Shown: positions 33,796-50,330, counted from the stretch's first letter. The stretch is 64,000 bases of DNA from Lycium barbarum (GCF_019175385.1 NC_083344.1:26476231-26540230); one strand, 5' to 3'. The notes: generated by a model not told the origin, from the sequence alone. Numbers and translations: made by a program.

Positions 33796-35326
33796 CTGCG
33801 TTTCATGCCCGCAGGTTCAGGGATGCGGTTCGACAATCTAGCCACCTAGGAGGAGTTAGCATTGAGAGTCAGACAACTCCACTTGCTTCGGAGACTGTTC
33901 CTATTTTGGTATAATTTTGTGTGTATATATTGCGGGCACGACGGGGCCCTGTCCTGTCACTTATGCACGGTCATACTCTTCTAGTAGTCTGCGAACAATG
34001 TGGGTGTCATGGATACTGTTTGGCCTTGCCGGCCATTGTTTTGTTGTACAGAAGTATCGGTGGCCTCGTTGGCTTGCATTGTGATACGTTACGTATATAT
34101 ATAAAAATGTGTTGGGATGCTTTGAGTTACAGGTCGACTTTGGTATTCTATTTACAGCTTTCAGACTTAGTTAAATAAACCCTATTGAATGCCATGTTCA
34201 AGTACAGGTAACACAAGTTGGGTTATCGGGCAGGTTAAGCTCGGTCACTCATTATGGCCCTAGGCTGGGTCGTGACATCGGCTATAAGAACATTTCACTA
34301 TTTCTAGGGAAAATTGGGCAGCACTTCCTTTGTTTATACTACTTTTCACATACTCTACATCAACTCCCAACGTTAATAACAACATCCACAATATAATCAA
34401 CAACAATCATCATTTCTCTACATTTACCACAATTCACCATTTCTCTTAGATTTCTCCACAATTATGATTATAACTCGTTATCGCGTTTTCTCATATATAA
34501 TACTTATTTCATGGTCTAAACGTCACTTGTAACATATTCACAATCACAGCATAACCACATTCATAATTCACACCAATCACTATTCACACATTCATGACCC
34601 AATTTCTATGCCTTTCCACAATTCAAGTGTTTCAACTTTCAACAACGCAAACCATATAAAAGGGTCATAAAACTCACCTTAGATGATGGATGAACAACCT
34701 TTGAGTGGAACTTCTTTTCTTGCACCCAAACCCTAACTCACTCTTCTTGAGTTTCCTTGGCTTAGATGAACTTTTAATGGGTTTCATAAACTTGATTTCA
34801 TGTATTTGGTGTAGTTGACCATGAATTTCCTTTGATTTCTTGTAGATGAATGGTGGAGAAGGTTCTAGAGAGTTCTTAGAGAGAAGAGAGTGTAAGATGA
34901 AATGAAATAAAAATGGAGGAGGGGTCTTATATTAATTCATGAAATCAGTCCCGTCTGAGATGTACGGTGCGATCGACGAAGCATCGATTGGATCGACGGG
35001 GCGTCGATCTGACCGTCGATATCGTCAAATTTCCAGTGAAAAATCTGTCATTTCCCTTTATTCGACGGTGAGATGGACGGTCCGTCGAACTGATTGACGG
35101 AGCGTCAACCTGTTCGTCAAGTGGTCTTCGTTCCAGCTCAGTTTTACGGCGCCATGGACGGGGCGTCGACTTGTTCGACAGTACAAGGGACGACCGTCGA
35201 ACCCCCTTTTTTGCAGGACTGACGTGAAGTTTAATTTAACGGACTTTTCTCCCTTGCCTTTAACTTCTCTGAATATTTACGTTGGTCCCTTCATCACTTA
35301 GCAACCCAAAGTTTCGAGGTGTAACA

Positions 35327-35341
35327 TTCTTCCCCCCTTTT
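35327..35341 (-). other. Polypurine tract of L
   Basis: Minus strand AAAAGGGGGGAAGAA directly before the LTR start TGTTACACCTCG. It primes plus-strand synthesis in LTR elements. Confidence 0.9.
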
Positions 35342-35609
35342 GGAACATTCGTCCTCGAATGTTGAGTACTCGGGAATTCTACAAAATATTTGCCAGAGTT
35401 TCCCGTGTAATATGGCACTATCATCCTGTCACAACAACCCATAATAATTTTCCCCACAGGGCTACAATACAATAAAACTCTAAGAAAGACTTACGAGAGC
35501 TGCCGAAAAATAGGGGGCATAATTTCTGAGTAATGATGGAAATAGGGGTATTTAGGTACTATAATTATTACACTTCATTTACTGCATACATACCTTATAC
35601 TGCCGACGC
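35342..35609 (-). other. 3' untranslated part of L
   Basis: Between the integrase stop and the polypurine tract. It contains CGAGGACGAATGTTCC (minus), a phrase also present next to K's polypurine tract (TTCATCCTCGAATGTT near 25186). Confidence 0.75.
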
Positions 35610-37454
35610 TTAATCTTGGACCTCTCCTGGGGTTTGGAATAAGCATGGATACCTGGATTTCATTTTCTCTTCTGCTTCCCAAGTCATTTCTTCTCGATTG
35701 TTATTCCGCCATAAGATCTTAACTGAAGCCACTTCTTTGTTTCGAAGTCTTCGTACTTGTCTATCTAAGATGGCAATGGTTACCTCTTCATACGCTAGCT
35801 TTTCTGTCACTTGTATATCATCTATAGGAACAATTATCTTGGGATCTCCAACACACTTGCGGAGCATTGAGACATGAAAGACTGGATGAACTGATTCAAG
35901 CTCTGAAGGCAAATCCAATTCATAGGCTACTTGGCCGACCTTATGGATAATTTTGTAAGGTCCGATGTATCGAGGACTTAACTTCCCTTTCTTGCCGAAT
36001 CTCATTACTCCTTTCATTGGCGACACCTTCAGAAATACACAGTTATCAACCTGAAACTTCAAATCTCGCCGGCGGTTGTCCGCGTAAGATTTTTGGCGGC
36101 TTTGAGCTGTCGACAATAGATCCCGGATCACCTTGAATTTTTCTATTGCTTGCTGAATCAATTCCGAGCCTATTAGCTGTACCTCTCCTATTTCAAACCA
36201 CCCAATTGGGGACCTGCACTTTCTTCCATACAGGACTTCATACGGAGCCATCTGGATACTGGAATGGTAGCTATTGTTATAAGCAAACTCAATAAGGGGT
36301 AGGTGATCATCCCAACTACCACCGAAATCCAGCACACACGCTCGGAGCATATCTTCCAAGGTCTGAATAGAACGTTCGGCCTGTCCATCGGTCTGTGGAT
36401 GAAATGCTGTACTGAGTTTCACTTGGGTACCTAGACCTTCTTAAAAGGATTTCCAGAACTTGGCTGTAAACTGTGCTCCTTTATCTGTAATAATGGATAA
36501 TGGTACACCATGAAGTCGCACAATTTCCTTGAGATACAACCTCGCATAGTCATCTGCGGAATGTGTGGTCCTGACGGGAAGAAAATGAGATGCCTTTGTT
36601 AATCTGTCCACAATTACCCATATAGAGTCATACTTGCCTCAGGAACGGGGAAATCCCACAATGAAATCCATATTGAAAATTTTCCATTTCCAAGTAGGGA
36701 TTTCCATTGCTTGCAATAGCCTTCCTGGCTTCTGGTGTTCGTTCTTTACTTGTTGGCAATTTGGACATTGGGCTACGAACTCTGCTTTGTCTCTTTTCAT
36801 GCCATCCCACCAATATATCAATTTGAGATCGTGGTACATCTTTGTTGTGCCTGGGTGAATAGAATACCGAGAGTAATGGGCTTCTTCCAGAATTCGTCGG
36901 CGTAATTCTGCAACATTCGGAACACACAGCCTGTCATGGTATCTAAGGACCTCATCCATCGATGTTTTAAATGAAGATCTCTCTATTTCATGAAATGCGT
37001 CTCTGTAGTGGCTCAACTGCGGATCTTCATACTGACGCTCTTTCACTTCCGTATTCAGAGATGAAACCGCGGGATCATTAATGCTAATCCCTGCACTACC
37101 TGTATCAATTACCTGCACTCCGAGATTAGCTAGCTGGTAAAGCTCGTGAACTATTTCTTTCCTTTCCGGAGAGACTTCACATAAACTACCCATGGATCGA
37201 CGGCTAAGCGCATCGGCCACCACATTTGCTTTTCCGGGGTGGTATAAAATATTCACATCATAATCTTTCAGCAATTCTAACCACCGCCTCTGTCGTAAGT
37301 TCAACTCCTTCTGTTTGAAAATGTATTGGAGACTTTGGTGATCTGTAAGAATATCAACATGTACGCCATACAAGTAATGTCTCCATATCTTCAACGCATG
37401 AATAACTGTAGCCAATTCAAGATCATGAGTTGGGTAGTTCTGTTCAACACACAT
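35610..37454 (-). pseudogene. L RNase H C-terminal part, integrase and chromodomain-like tail
   Basis: From 37454 leftwards: [20 protein letters not shown] and [12 protein letters not shown] (RNase H), [18 protein letters not shown], the intact HHCC zinc motif ([10 protein letters not shown] ... CPNC), MDFIVGFP (first catalytic Asp). After breaks comes [20 protein letters not shown] (catalytic Glu) and a complete 270-codon end with LSPRYIGPYKIIH and VHPVFHVSMLRK. A TGA lies just after GFPRS (near 36639), and a TAA interrupts the frame near 36440 where relatives have Gln. Most residues are well preserved, which fits L's youth. Confidence 0.92.
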
Positions 37455-37903
37455 CCTAACCCAACACCGGAGGCATCGCAGTACACCACATAACCATCGG
37501 ACCCTTCTGGAAGTGTTAAGACTGGGGCTGAGGTTAATCTGTCCTTCAACGTTTGAAAACTGCGTTCACAAGCATCATTCCACTGAAATTTAGCTGACTT
37601 CTGGGTTTGCTTTGTCAAGGGAGCTGAAATAGATGAGAAACCCTCCACGAACCTTCTATAATAACTATGTCGTGATGCATCAACACACATCCTAACCCAA
37701 CACCGGAGGCATCGCAGTACACTACATAACCATCAGACCCTTCTGAAAGTGTTAAGACTGGGGCTGAGGTTAATCTATCCTTCAACATTTGCAAACTGCG
37801 TTCACAAGCATCATTCCACTGAAATTTAGCTGACTTCTAGGTTAGCTTTGTCAAGGGAGCTGAAATAGATGAGAAATCCTCTACGAACCTTCTATAATAA
37901 CCT
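37444..37903 (-). repeat. 237-bp (79-codon) tandem duplication in L pol
   Basis: The block encoding YYRRFVEGFSS ... [13 protein letters not shown] occurs twice, at 37444-37674 and 37681-37903, with a period of 237 bp. The reading frame is therefore kept across the junction. The copies differ at several positions, and the upstream copy has a TAG (PLTKLT then stop). Confidence 0.9.
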
Positions 37904-39197
37904 GCCAATCCCAGAAAACTACGAACTTCGGTAGGCGTCGTAGGCCTCGGCCAATTCTTTACCGCCTCAATTTTCTGAGTATCAACTCGAACGCCCTTGT
38001 CTGAAATAACATGGCCCAAAAATGTTATGGAATTCAGCCAAAACTCACATTTTGAAATTTGGCATATAGTTCTCGTGCTCGAAGAATTCCAAGCACGATG
38101 CGCAAATGATCGGCATGTTCTGATTCGGTGCGAGAATACACCAGAATATCATCAATGAATACTATCACAAACAAGTCCAAGAGTGGCCTGAACACATTAT
38201 TCATCAAATTCATAAACACAGCCGGAGCATTAGTCAATCCAAACGACATCACCCGAAACTCATAATGGCCGTATCTTGTTCTGAAGGCTGTCTTAGGAAT
38301 ATCTTCTTCTCTAACCCTCACTTGATGATAACCCGACCTCAAGTCTATTTTAGAAAACCATTTGGCACCCTGCAGCTGATCAAATAAATCGTCAATTCTT
38401 GGGAGAGGATATTTGTTCTTTATCGTCACCTTTTTCAACTGCCTATAATCGATGCACATTGTCTTTCTTTCTCACGAACAAGACTGGCGGTCCCCACGGC
38501 GATGAACTGGGCCTGATAAACCCCTTTTCGAGCAAATCTTTTAATTGCGCCTTTAGCTCTTCAATTCTGCCGAAGCCATGCGATAAGGAGGAATAGAAAT
38601 AGGCTTGGTGTCCGGCAACACATCAATGGCGAAGTCAATTTTTCTTTCTGGAGGGAGGCCTGGAAGTTCATCTGGAAATACATCCGAAAATTCATTTACT
38701 ACCGGGACAGATTGGAAAGTTGGCGACTTAGCTTCGGTATCATGAACTCGGACTAGATGATAAATGTAGCCTTTGGCTATCATCTTTCTGGCCTTGAGAT
38801 AGGAAATAAACCTACCTCTTGGAGACGCCGTATTACCCTTCCATTCCAGCACGGGTTTTCCCGGAAATTGGAACCGAACTACTTTCGTTCGACAGTCAAC
38901 ATTAGCATAGCATGAGGCCAACAAATCCATACCCATGATCGCGTCGAATTCCAACATTTCAAGCTCAACTAAATCAGCTTTAGTTTGACTATCACACATC
39001 ACTATCACACAATTTCTGTACACTTGTCTAGCTATCACGGGATCACCAACCGGAGTAGATACCTCGAAAGGTTTGATTGGCTCAGGTTTCACCCTAATGC
39101 GACCAGCAACATACGGGGTAATATAGGAAAAAGTGGAACCTGGATCTATCAGGGCATATACATCATAGGAAAATATGCATAATGTACCTGTAACCAC
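37455..39197 (-). pseudogene. L protease and reverse transcriptase
   Basis: Protease: YALIDPGSTFSYITPYVAGR (DPGS active site). Linker: [85 protein letters not shown] (catalytic FIDD), then [20 protein letters not shown]. Frame breaks: one base missing near 38555 (just after MASAEL), a small deletion near 38460 before the first RT motif, one base missing near 38051 after RELYAKF, and the stop in the duplicated block. A further deletion at about 37447 removed roughly 18 codons after GLGCV. Confidence 0.9.
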
Positions 39198-40360
39198 ATC
39201 GGGGGGGGGGGGGGGGACTCAAGATCCTGTCGTCTGGCTAAAGCATATATACGGGGCTGAGTGACACCTGAAGTAGATGCTGCTCCTCTGCCTCTACCTC
39301 GGCCTGCTGACACCTGAGGAGCCTGCCCTACCGGGCACATTGAGGAAGAACCAGCTGCTGAACCTGTGGGGTGAACCCCAAATCTGCCACTCGCCGACGG
39401 GCAATCTCTCATCATGTGCCCCACCTGACCACAAGTATAACAAGCATCCAAACCTTGGTGACATTGTCCGGAATGTAGTCTACCGTGTTGGCTGCATCGC
39501 GGTACTGAGGGTCTCCTCTGACCGTAGTCTTCCCTGAACTGAGAATCTGAGGCCCTCGAACTTTGACCCTGTCCTGAACGAAAGGAGCGATCAAATCTCC
39601 TACCCACAAACCAAGGAGGTACGCCGGTCACTCACTGGCCTGAATATCTGGTCTGCATTGGTCCCCCTCTATAATCACTGCCTGCCCCCATGGACCTAGC
39701 CCTCTTGCCTTGCCGTCTATCAATATCACAATCACTTCTTTGTGGTTGTTGTCGCCCCTCTAAATTCTGGGCATGGGCTTGTATCCGAGAAATATCCATC
39801 CCATCTTGTAGCGAAGCTGTCAAGCAAACTTTAAATATGTGTGGCCCTAAGCCACTCACGAATCTATGCACCCGATCTCCCATGTCGGCCACCATAGCCG
39901 GGGCATATCTAGCCAAAGAATAAAATAGCAGGCTATACTCCCGGGCACTCATACTCCCTTGCTTCAAATTTAGAAATCTGTCCGCTCTAGCTCGGCGGAC
40001 CTTGGGTGGAAAATAGTGGCGGATGAAGGCATCGACGAATTCTTGCCAAACCGGAGGGGGCGCATTTTCTCCTCTTGATATTACCTAGTTGTTATACCAT
40101 AAAACTGCCACATCCCGGAGCCTATGAGATGCCAACTCCACGGACTCAGTCTCAGAGGCATGAATAATATTTAGGGTCCTCAACATCTCATCAATAAAGC
40201 TCTGCGGATATTCATCCGGCTTCGACCCGAAGAACTCTGGAGGATTTAAATTCATGAAATCAAGGGCTCTGGTACTGGCTGATTGATCACTTGGGCCCGC
40301 ATTTTGCCGCTGTGCCTGAGCGGAAACCAACTGTGTCAATAGATGTATGGCCTCTGTCAT
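39149..40360 (-). pseudogene. L Gag
   Basis: Start at 40360 (MTEAIHLLTQLVSAQAQ). Capsid region with ALDFMNLNPPEFFGSKPDEY and, further on, MSAREYSLLFYSLARYAPAM and DRVHRFVSGLGPHI. The zinc knuckle is intact: CYTCGQVGHMMRDC (C-x2-C-x4-H-x4-C), followed by Gly/Arg-rich GRGRGRGAAS. In-frame stops are near 40085 (after LWYNN) and 39631 (after RYSGQ). The structural protein would be truncated. Confidence 0.9.
39201..39216. repeat. 16-G homopolymer at L Gag/protease boundary
   Basis: It shifts the frame between the Gag end (RRQDLES) and protease (VTGTLCIFSYD). It is probably slippage-derived; a consensus error is possible. Confidence 0.85.
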
Positions 40361-40384
40361 TTTTTAACCCGAAGCAACTGGAGG

Positions 40385-41092
40385 AGGGCCACATACTACA
40401 ACATACAATACCATGGCCTCACACGACCAATCACGATAACTGAAAATGGAGTAATACCTGGGGGTGATGATGCCTCAGACTGGACCTCCTGTATTGCTGG
40501 AAACAAATGCGGGTACTTAAATCTTCATCGCTTCTTCTTCTTCCCAAGTCACTTCCTCACCATTCTTATTCCTCCACAAAACTTTAACGGAAGCTACATT
40601 CTTGGTTCGTAACCGATAAACCTGCCTGTCCAATATATCCACTGGAACCTCCTCGTATGATAACTGCTCGGTCACCTGGATATCATCTAGTGGTACTACT
40701 CTGGAAGGATCCCCAATGCATTTACGAAGCATAGACACATGAAATATCGGATGTACAAACTCCAATTCAGAAGGCAATGCTAGCTCATAGGCCACCTTAC
40801 CCACAGTACGAATGATCTGATATGGCCCAATATATCGTGGGCTCAACTTACCCTTCTTGCCAAACCTCATCACGCCCTTCATAGGCGAAACTTTCAGGAA
40901 ACCCCAATCGCCTATCTCAAACTCTTACTTGCGTCGCCGATTATCCGCATAGGATTTCTGTCGCCTCTGAGTCGTTAGCAATCTTTCTTGGATCATTTTT
41001 ACCTTATTAACTGCTTGCTGAATTAAGTCTGGGCCTACTAAGTGATTCTCTCCAACATCAAACCATCCTATGGGCGATATACACCTTTTATA
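40385..41092 (-). pseudogene. 0.7-kb K-like integrase fragment in place of L's leader and PBS
   Basis: This block matches 25290-25995 of K (3' untranslated part, chromodomain-like tail, part of integrase) with about 6 differences in the first 190 bp, and keeps K's TAA after NRRRK (here 40925-40927). On the left it joins the Gag leader at AGGGCCACATACT. On the right it joins L's 5' LTR about 147 bp inside its U5 end, at CTTTTATATGCACAAG. L's PBS, leader and U5 tip are missing. A chimaera by template switching, or gene conversion, would both fit. Confidence 0.88.
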
Positions 41093-41126
41093 TGCACAAG
41101 CCTTTTGGTCATTGAAATGAAATATA

Positions 41127-44425
<3,299 letters not shown>

Positions 44426-46464
44426 ATATATATACACGTAGTAGCAACCTCGTGAGACCATAACGCCCACACTACGTATCTACGAGCCTTTACTAGAGTA
44501 CTAGACATATGGACGGGACAGGACCCCGTCGTTCCCAAAACATACATATACACAAAAGGAACAACCATAAGCACCTCCGAGATAATGGAGTGCTCTCAAC
44601 AGCTGACAACTACTACGAATCTGGGGCAAGATCATCTCCCTATCTACCTGTGGGCATGAACACAGCGTCCAAAGAAAAGGGTCGTCAGTACGAACATTGT
44701 ACTGAGTATGAGAGGCATAAACAATAATATCACATGAGCGAAGTAAAGGAAGCAACAATAAGGAACATCTGTATCTAACTATCAAATGGAAAAGGAGTGA
44801 TGCATGCTGGATTACTCATAGTCATCATCATATCATATATGCATAAATATATAAACTGCCCGTCCATTTCGTATCGGTGTGATAATCATTAGCATTAGCC
44901 TGCGTCTAGGCCTCCCGCGTCCGGGGTATCATCTCATGCCGCCCACTAGTGGTGTCTGCCCATGCCATTTGGCCATGGTGTATAGCTGCCCGCCTTAGCG
45001 GTGACTGCCCGGCCAAATAGGCGCGGTGTGATATAATTATCATAATATACTTGTCACAGTGCATGCATGAAGACTCATGGTTAACTATGCTTTGTCGGGG
45101 TGACGTAAGGTCGTGATCCCCGATTCCATTATGAGCACTCATTAACATCCTGCCTCACCTTGAAGGGAATAGTATATGAGGTGAGTGTAAGCAATAATGA
45201 CATCATATCATGAACATTTAGAACTCCTATACTCTAACTCATTACCTTGTGTAGCAAATTAGGGATATCAGCTCGTATCTTTTCGGGACACAAGAGATTC
45301 ATTGAGACGAAAGAAAGTCATACTATAGGACTCATGCCATAGAAAGAAAGGACTAGCCTCACATACCTTTGTCATCTCACTATCTTATCGCTTGATCGTC
45401 CTTCTTCGATGCTCATATTTCAACCTTCGAAAGGAATCACATTAACGTTAGTTACTCGGCTATAAGAACATTTCACTATTTCTAGGGAAAATTGGGCAGC
45501 ACTTCCTTTGTTTATACTACTTTTCCCACACTCTACATCAACTCCCAACGTTAATAACAACATCCACAATATAATCAACAACAATCATCATTTCTCTACA
45601 TTTACCACAATTCACCATTTCTCTTAGATTTCTCCACAATTATGATTATAACTCGTTATCGCGTTTTCTCATATATAATACTTATTTCATGGTCTAAACG
45701 TCATTTGTAACATATTCACAATCACAGCATAACCACGTTCATAATTCACACCAATCACTATTCACACATTCATGACCCAATTTCTATGTCTTTCCACAAT
45801 TCAAGTGTTTCAACTTTCAACAACTCAAACCATATAAAAGGGTCATAAAACTCACCTTAGATGATGGATGAACAACCTTTGAGTGGAACTTCGTTTCTTG
45901 CACCCAAACCCTAACTCACTCTTCTTTAGTTTCCTTGGCTTAGATGAACTTTTAATGGGTTTCATAAACTTGATTTCATGTATTTGGTGTAGTTGACCAT
46001 GGATTTCCTTTGATTTCTTGTGGATGAATGGTGGAGAAGGTTCTAGAGAGTTCTTAGAGAGAAGAGAGTGTAAGATGAAATGAAATAAAAATGGAGGAGG
46101 GGTCTTATATTAATTCACGAAATCAGTCCCGTCCGAGATGTACGGTGCGATCGACGGGGCGTCGATCTGACCGTCGATATCGTCAAATTTCCAGTGAACA
46201 ATCTGTCATTTCCCTTTATTCGACGGTGAGATGGACGGTCCGTCGATCTGTTCGTCGAGTGGTCTTCATTCCAGCTCAGTTTTATGGTGCCATGGATGGG
46301 GCGTCGACTTGTTCGACAGTACAAGGGACGACAGGCGAACCCCCTTTTTTGCAGGACTGCTGTGAAGTTTTATTTAACGGACTTTTATCCCTTGCCTTTA
46401 ACTTCTCTGAAAATTTACGTTGGTCCCTTCATCACTTAGCAACCCAAAGTTCCGAGGTGTAACA

Positions 46465-47276
46465 GTCGGGATCTCCATAGCCTGCAATAGACCTTCGGGC
46501 TTCTGGTGCTCTATCTTGACCTGCTGACAATTTGGACACTGGGTAACAAACTCAGCTATATCTCTTTTCATACCATCCCACCAATAAACTTCCTTAAGAT
46601 CATGATACATCTTCGTTGAGCCTGGATGGATAGAATAGGGGGAATAGTGTGCTTCCCCCATGACTTGCTGACGAAGTCCCACAACAATAGGAACACATAA
46701 TCTACCTCGATATCTGAGTACTCCGTCACCTGTAATTACAAAGGGTGTCTTTTCTTTCTGGGGTGTTGTATCTCGATAATGAACTAAAACAGGGTCTTCG
46801 TACTGACGTTATTTTATTTCTGCTACCAAAGATGACACTACTGTGTCTTGAACAGTAACTCCTGCATCACCTGAATCAATCAATCGAACTCCGAGGCTAG
46901 CTAATCGATGAACTTCGCGGACCATTTCTCTTTTCTCTGGCTGCATATATGTCAAGCTACCCATGGATTTATGACTGAAGGCATCAGCTACTACATTAGC
47001 TTTCCCGGGATGGTACAAAATATCCACATCATAGTCTTTAAGCAACTCTAGCCATCGCCTCTGACGCAGATTCAAGTCCTTCTACTTAAAGATGTACTGC
47101 AAACTCTTATGATCAGTATAAATATCAACATGGACATCGTATAAGTAGTGCGTCCATATTTTCAAAGCGTGAATCACTGCCTCTAGCTCAAGATCATGGT
47201 TTGGATAATTCTTCTCATGCTTCTTTAACTGTCTAGAAGCATAAGCGACAACCTTACTGTGCTGCATTAACACACA
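46465..47276 (-). pseudogene. K RNase H and integrase zinc-binding half
   Basis: From 47276 leftwards: [42 protein letters not shown] (RNase H), [18 protein letters not shown], then the HHCC zinc motif (HYSPYSIHPG ... CPNC), ending at [11 protein letters not shown], where L inserted; the frame resumes at 26471. Stops: TAG at 47082-47084 (after QYIFK, Gln in relatives) and TAA at 46809-46811 (after VAEIK). The left boundary of this piece carries L's GTCGG duplication and the right boundary is LTR M. Confidence 0.9.
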
Positions 47277-50200
47277 ACCCAGCCCCGTGGGCCGCGACTG
47301 GTGCCCTATTTGGACACCTAAACCGACATACAAACCAAATCATCATATTATAGCTTGACTCAGATTTCATATTCGTCATTTTAAACAGAGTTAAAAACAA
47401 AAATTATCTTGCGCGATTGCGCGTACAAAACATCACATCAGAACCAAAAGAAGCGGCGGAATATGCATCGCCGAATATATGCACATATACAAATATACAG
47501 GCCATTCTGGCCGTATCCAAACCTGATAGGTTGGCAGAATATACATCGCCAGATACATATACGTATACAGACAAATGGGCCGTTTTGGCCATAATAGCAA
47601 ACGGAACTGCGCTAAGACGCAGATCATACACAAACAAACACACACATGACCCATGACCCACATATATGACTATAGGCCTCTACGAATCATAACGAAATCA
47701 TATGACAGGACAGGGCCCCGCCGTACCCCAAACAGTCAAATATACGGAGACATATACACCATAAAAGATATGTACCAACATATGGGCTCCGAATCAAAAG
47801 GAGCACTCTGTGATAGCAGAATGTGTGGCCTACACTGGCGGATCTCGAACCACTGTACCTGCGGGCATGAAACGCAGCCCCCCCCCCCCGAAGAAAGGGG
47901 GTCAGTACGAAAGATGTACTGAGTATGTAAAGCATAAAGTACAGAAATCCAAACCATAATTGAAGTGAAGGGTACAGAGAGAAAATACCGGATCAATATA
48001 TCAAAACCTGTACTGAAGACATATGTACATAATGCAAACAGAAATCATGCATAAGGCTCAGGAACGTGGTCACCACTCCGACGCTGGTGCCACAACACAG
48101 CATAACTCCAGAAGGTTTCAAATCTCCGTACAACCCCATACATAACACATCATCACAACATATCATAAGCCATATCACAGCATAACTCCATAAACGGAAC
48201 CCGACCCTATGGCGAGGTCTCGGGAACCGTAACACAGCATACTGCCGAATATATCATAGTGCGCACGATCACAACACCGGCCCGGGAACCCGCGAACGAT
48301 GTCATAATTGCAGGCACGAGCGGAGTAGTGCGAAAATCATATGCATATACATAATTAAATTCCCAGACTCGACAAATAAGTACGTATACATATATTTTGT
48401 GATCATAAAGTCCAAAGTAAGTATCGAGTCCGTCGGAAGTAGTATACAAAAAATATAAGCCTTTAAATTTACAAACTTTCGAAAATATACTTCATAAGCC
48501 TTTTTCTGAAAATTTGGTATCATTCACATTGGGGAGCTTTCAAATAACTTATGGAGCACATCAAACGAAGCCACTAAAATACCATTCTTTGATAGCCAGA
48601 ATCATAAACAAAAGTTCCTTCCTAACATTATACCAAAGTAAGTCGGATAGGACAAACGAAGGAAATCTCTGAGCTAGTGGGCCCACCTCGGGTCAAGTCG
48701 AGATGGCGGACATGAATCACGAATATTAGACTCTATGGAGTCATCCATGAAAGTTTCAAAGCGATCAGATTACATTTGTGAAAGTTACGGATGCTTGATC
48801 ATTTTTTTCCAACAAAACGTACCATTTATAGCTCAATGGCATTGAATGAATAGTACCAAAAATCAAACTCGGATTTCTATGAACAGAATTGTCCCCGAGG
48901 CTCAAATCTCAACCTAGTAAATCTAGGACATGCCAAAAGAAGGAAAGGAATAGCTTTACATACCTTACTTGCGTCTTACGCTCGTCCAAACTCAACTCCC
49001 GTTTCGTCCAAAATCTACAATTGGTCATAGTTGCCAAATATGAGTTTCAAGCTTTTAGAATTTCAAGTCTTAAATCCATATTTGTCTACCGAAATTTCGG
49101 CAGCATTTCCCTTATAAATTCCACATCCCCGAGAATCATCTCGGCCCAAAATATCAACAACAACAACACAACAATACCAACAACCACAACCAAACACATT
49201 CTAACACAACTAGTCTTCTTTTCTACATAATGCAACCCTTCCATTCCAACTCCACAATTCCAAACTAATATCAACATTTTCCATATTCATTAACTAGTTC
49301 AAGATTATTCAAACATATTTCAATAGCATTCTAAATAATAATCATGGATTCAAGTATTCCCGCTAATTCCATATTCCATCCGAAACTTCTACAAATGCAA
49401 CAAAACTACCAAATCGCATTGTTTTCCTCCAAATTCATTAATGACAACAATAATTCTCATTTTTGAATCTTACTTCCACAATTACATAAAATCTCTATTA
49501 AAAATCACATAATTTCCCATAACGACCCACAACCATTTTCAATACCAACTTGATTCATTAAACCCTTATTTACATCACAAACACCACAACAACACAACTA
49601 ACAAACTAAATGGAATTTAATTCCGCACTTTCCATCATCCCCATGGCACACGGCCATGCACCTACTCACACACATGCACGGCTATACACACACACATCAC
49701 AACTCCACAATTTTCATCCAATTCCAATTCTTACAACATATATACTTATTCCATAACACAAAAGAATAGCAATCTTACCTTTTTCTTCGAACTTCCACTT
49801 GCCAACACAAGCACTTTCTTGCCTTAAAGCTTATACCATGTTGAAGAGCATCCTTGAGTTAGTAATATTGCTAGAAAATTATGATTTTTGGATCACAATT
49901 GAAGGACTTGGAAAGTTTTTCTCTTTTTCTTGAAGGGGCCGAAACCCGTCTCTTGCCCTTGCTCTCTTTCTTTTGTTTCATCTTCTTGAATGTTCTATGG
50001 ATGAACATGTGTAATTGCCCCCTTATATCAATTGATCACATGGACCATTTAATTGTGGGCTTGGGCCAAAGACTTGGCCGGCCACCCTCAACTCTTGGGC
50101 CTCAAATTTTTCTCATTTTTCTTGAGCCCAATTAATTAGAAATCTTATTTTGTAATTCCCGAACAAATTTCCAAAATTCCAAATTTTGCCCTTGGCCTTC

Positions 50201-50330
50201 CTCCGTATTTCCGCAACAATATTTCTCATAAATATCACACACATATGTTAGATAAAATAAACATAGCCTTATTTCTTTCAAGTCAAACTCATTTCTAATT
50301 TTCCGAATGCACAAAACACGGGATATAACA
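47277..50330 (-). mobile_element. LTR M between K RT and RNase H
   Basis: About 3.05 kb, same family as I, J, O. The U3 end ACGGGATATAACA is intact at 50330. The U5 end begins ACCCAGCCCCGTGGGCC, lacking about 7 bases. The K codons between VYCDA and GCVLM (about 12-15 bp) are missing and no target duplication is present. Hairpins near 47704 and 47903, a 12-C tract at 47878-47889, ACCGAAATTTCGGCAGC near 49089, and donor-like AAG/GTAAGA at 49777-49778. Confidence 0.88.

Larger units (their letters stand above)
27760..34277 (+). mobile_element. LTR H, inserted in L's 3' LTR and itself carrying fragment I
   Basis: Starts TGTTATACCCCG, ends GGGTCGTGACA; flanks TCGGT and TCGGC. L's 5' LTR keeps the empty site TTACTCGGCTATAAG at about 45452. 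H sequence is 27760 to about 29030 and 32965-34277. Landmarks: GTATATAAG near 28087, TAAG/GTAAAT at 28323, AG/GTATGTAAAG near 28860, the CCGGAAGCGGC tandem array, the hairpin near 33742, an expanded G tract, and CGCAG/GT near 33813. Solo LTR by structure. Confidence 0.88.
26472..35326 (-). mobile_element. 3' LTR of L, split by H
   Basis: Plus-strand left end TATCACGACCC (one change from TGTCACGACCC); right end CGAGGTGTAACA. L sequence is 26472-27759 and 34278-35326, about 2.3 kb. It contains an (AC)n(AT)n tract, hairpins near 26812 and 26985, GGTATGTGAGGC (minus) near 27660, donor-like AAG/GTGAGT at 34676-34677, TATA-like AATATAAGA (minus) near 34925, and an array of GTCGA/CGACGG words (34965-35190). 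Confidence 0.9.

Noticed and set aside
35260..35472. Small ORF after L integrase
   Set aside because: It crosses L's polypurine tract and LTR start; noncoding.
46091..46462. 123-codon ORF rich in RSTGRRSDRR
   Set aside because: It reads through the CGTCGA palindromic array of L's LTR; low complexity, and disrupted in the partner LTR.
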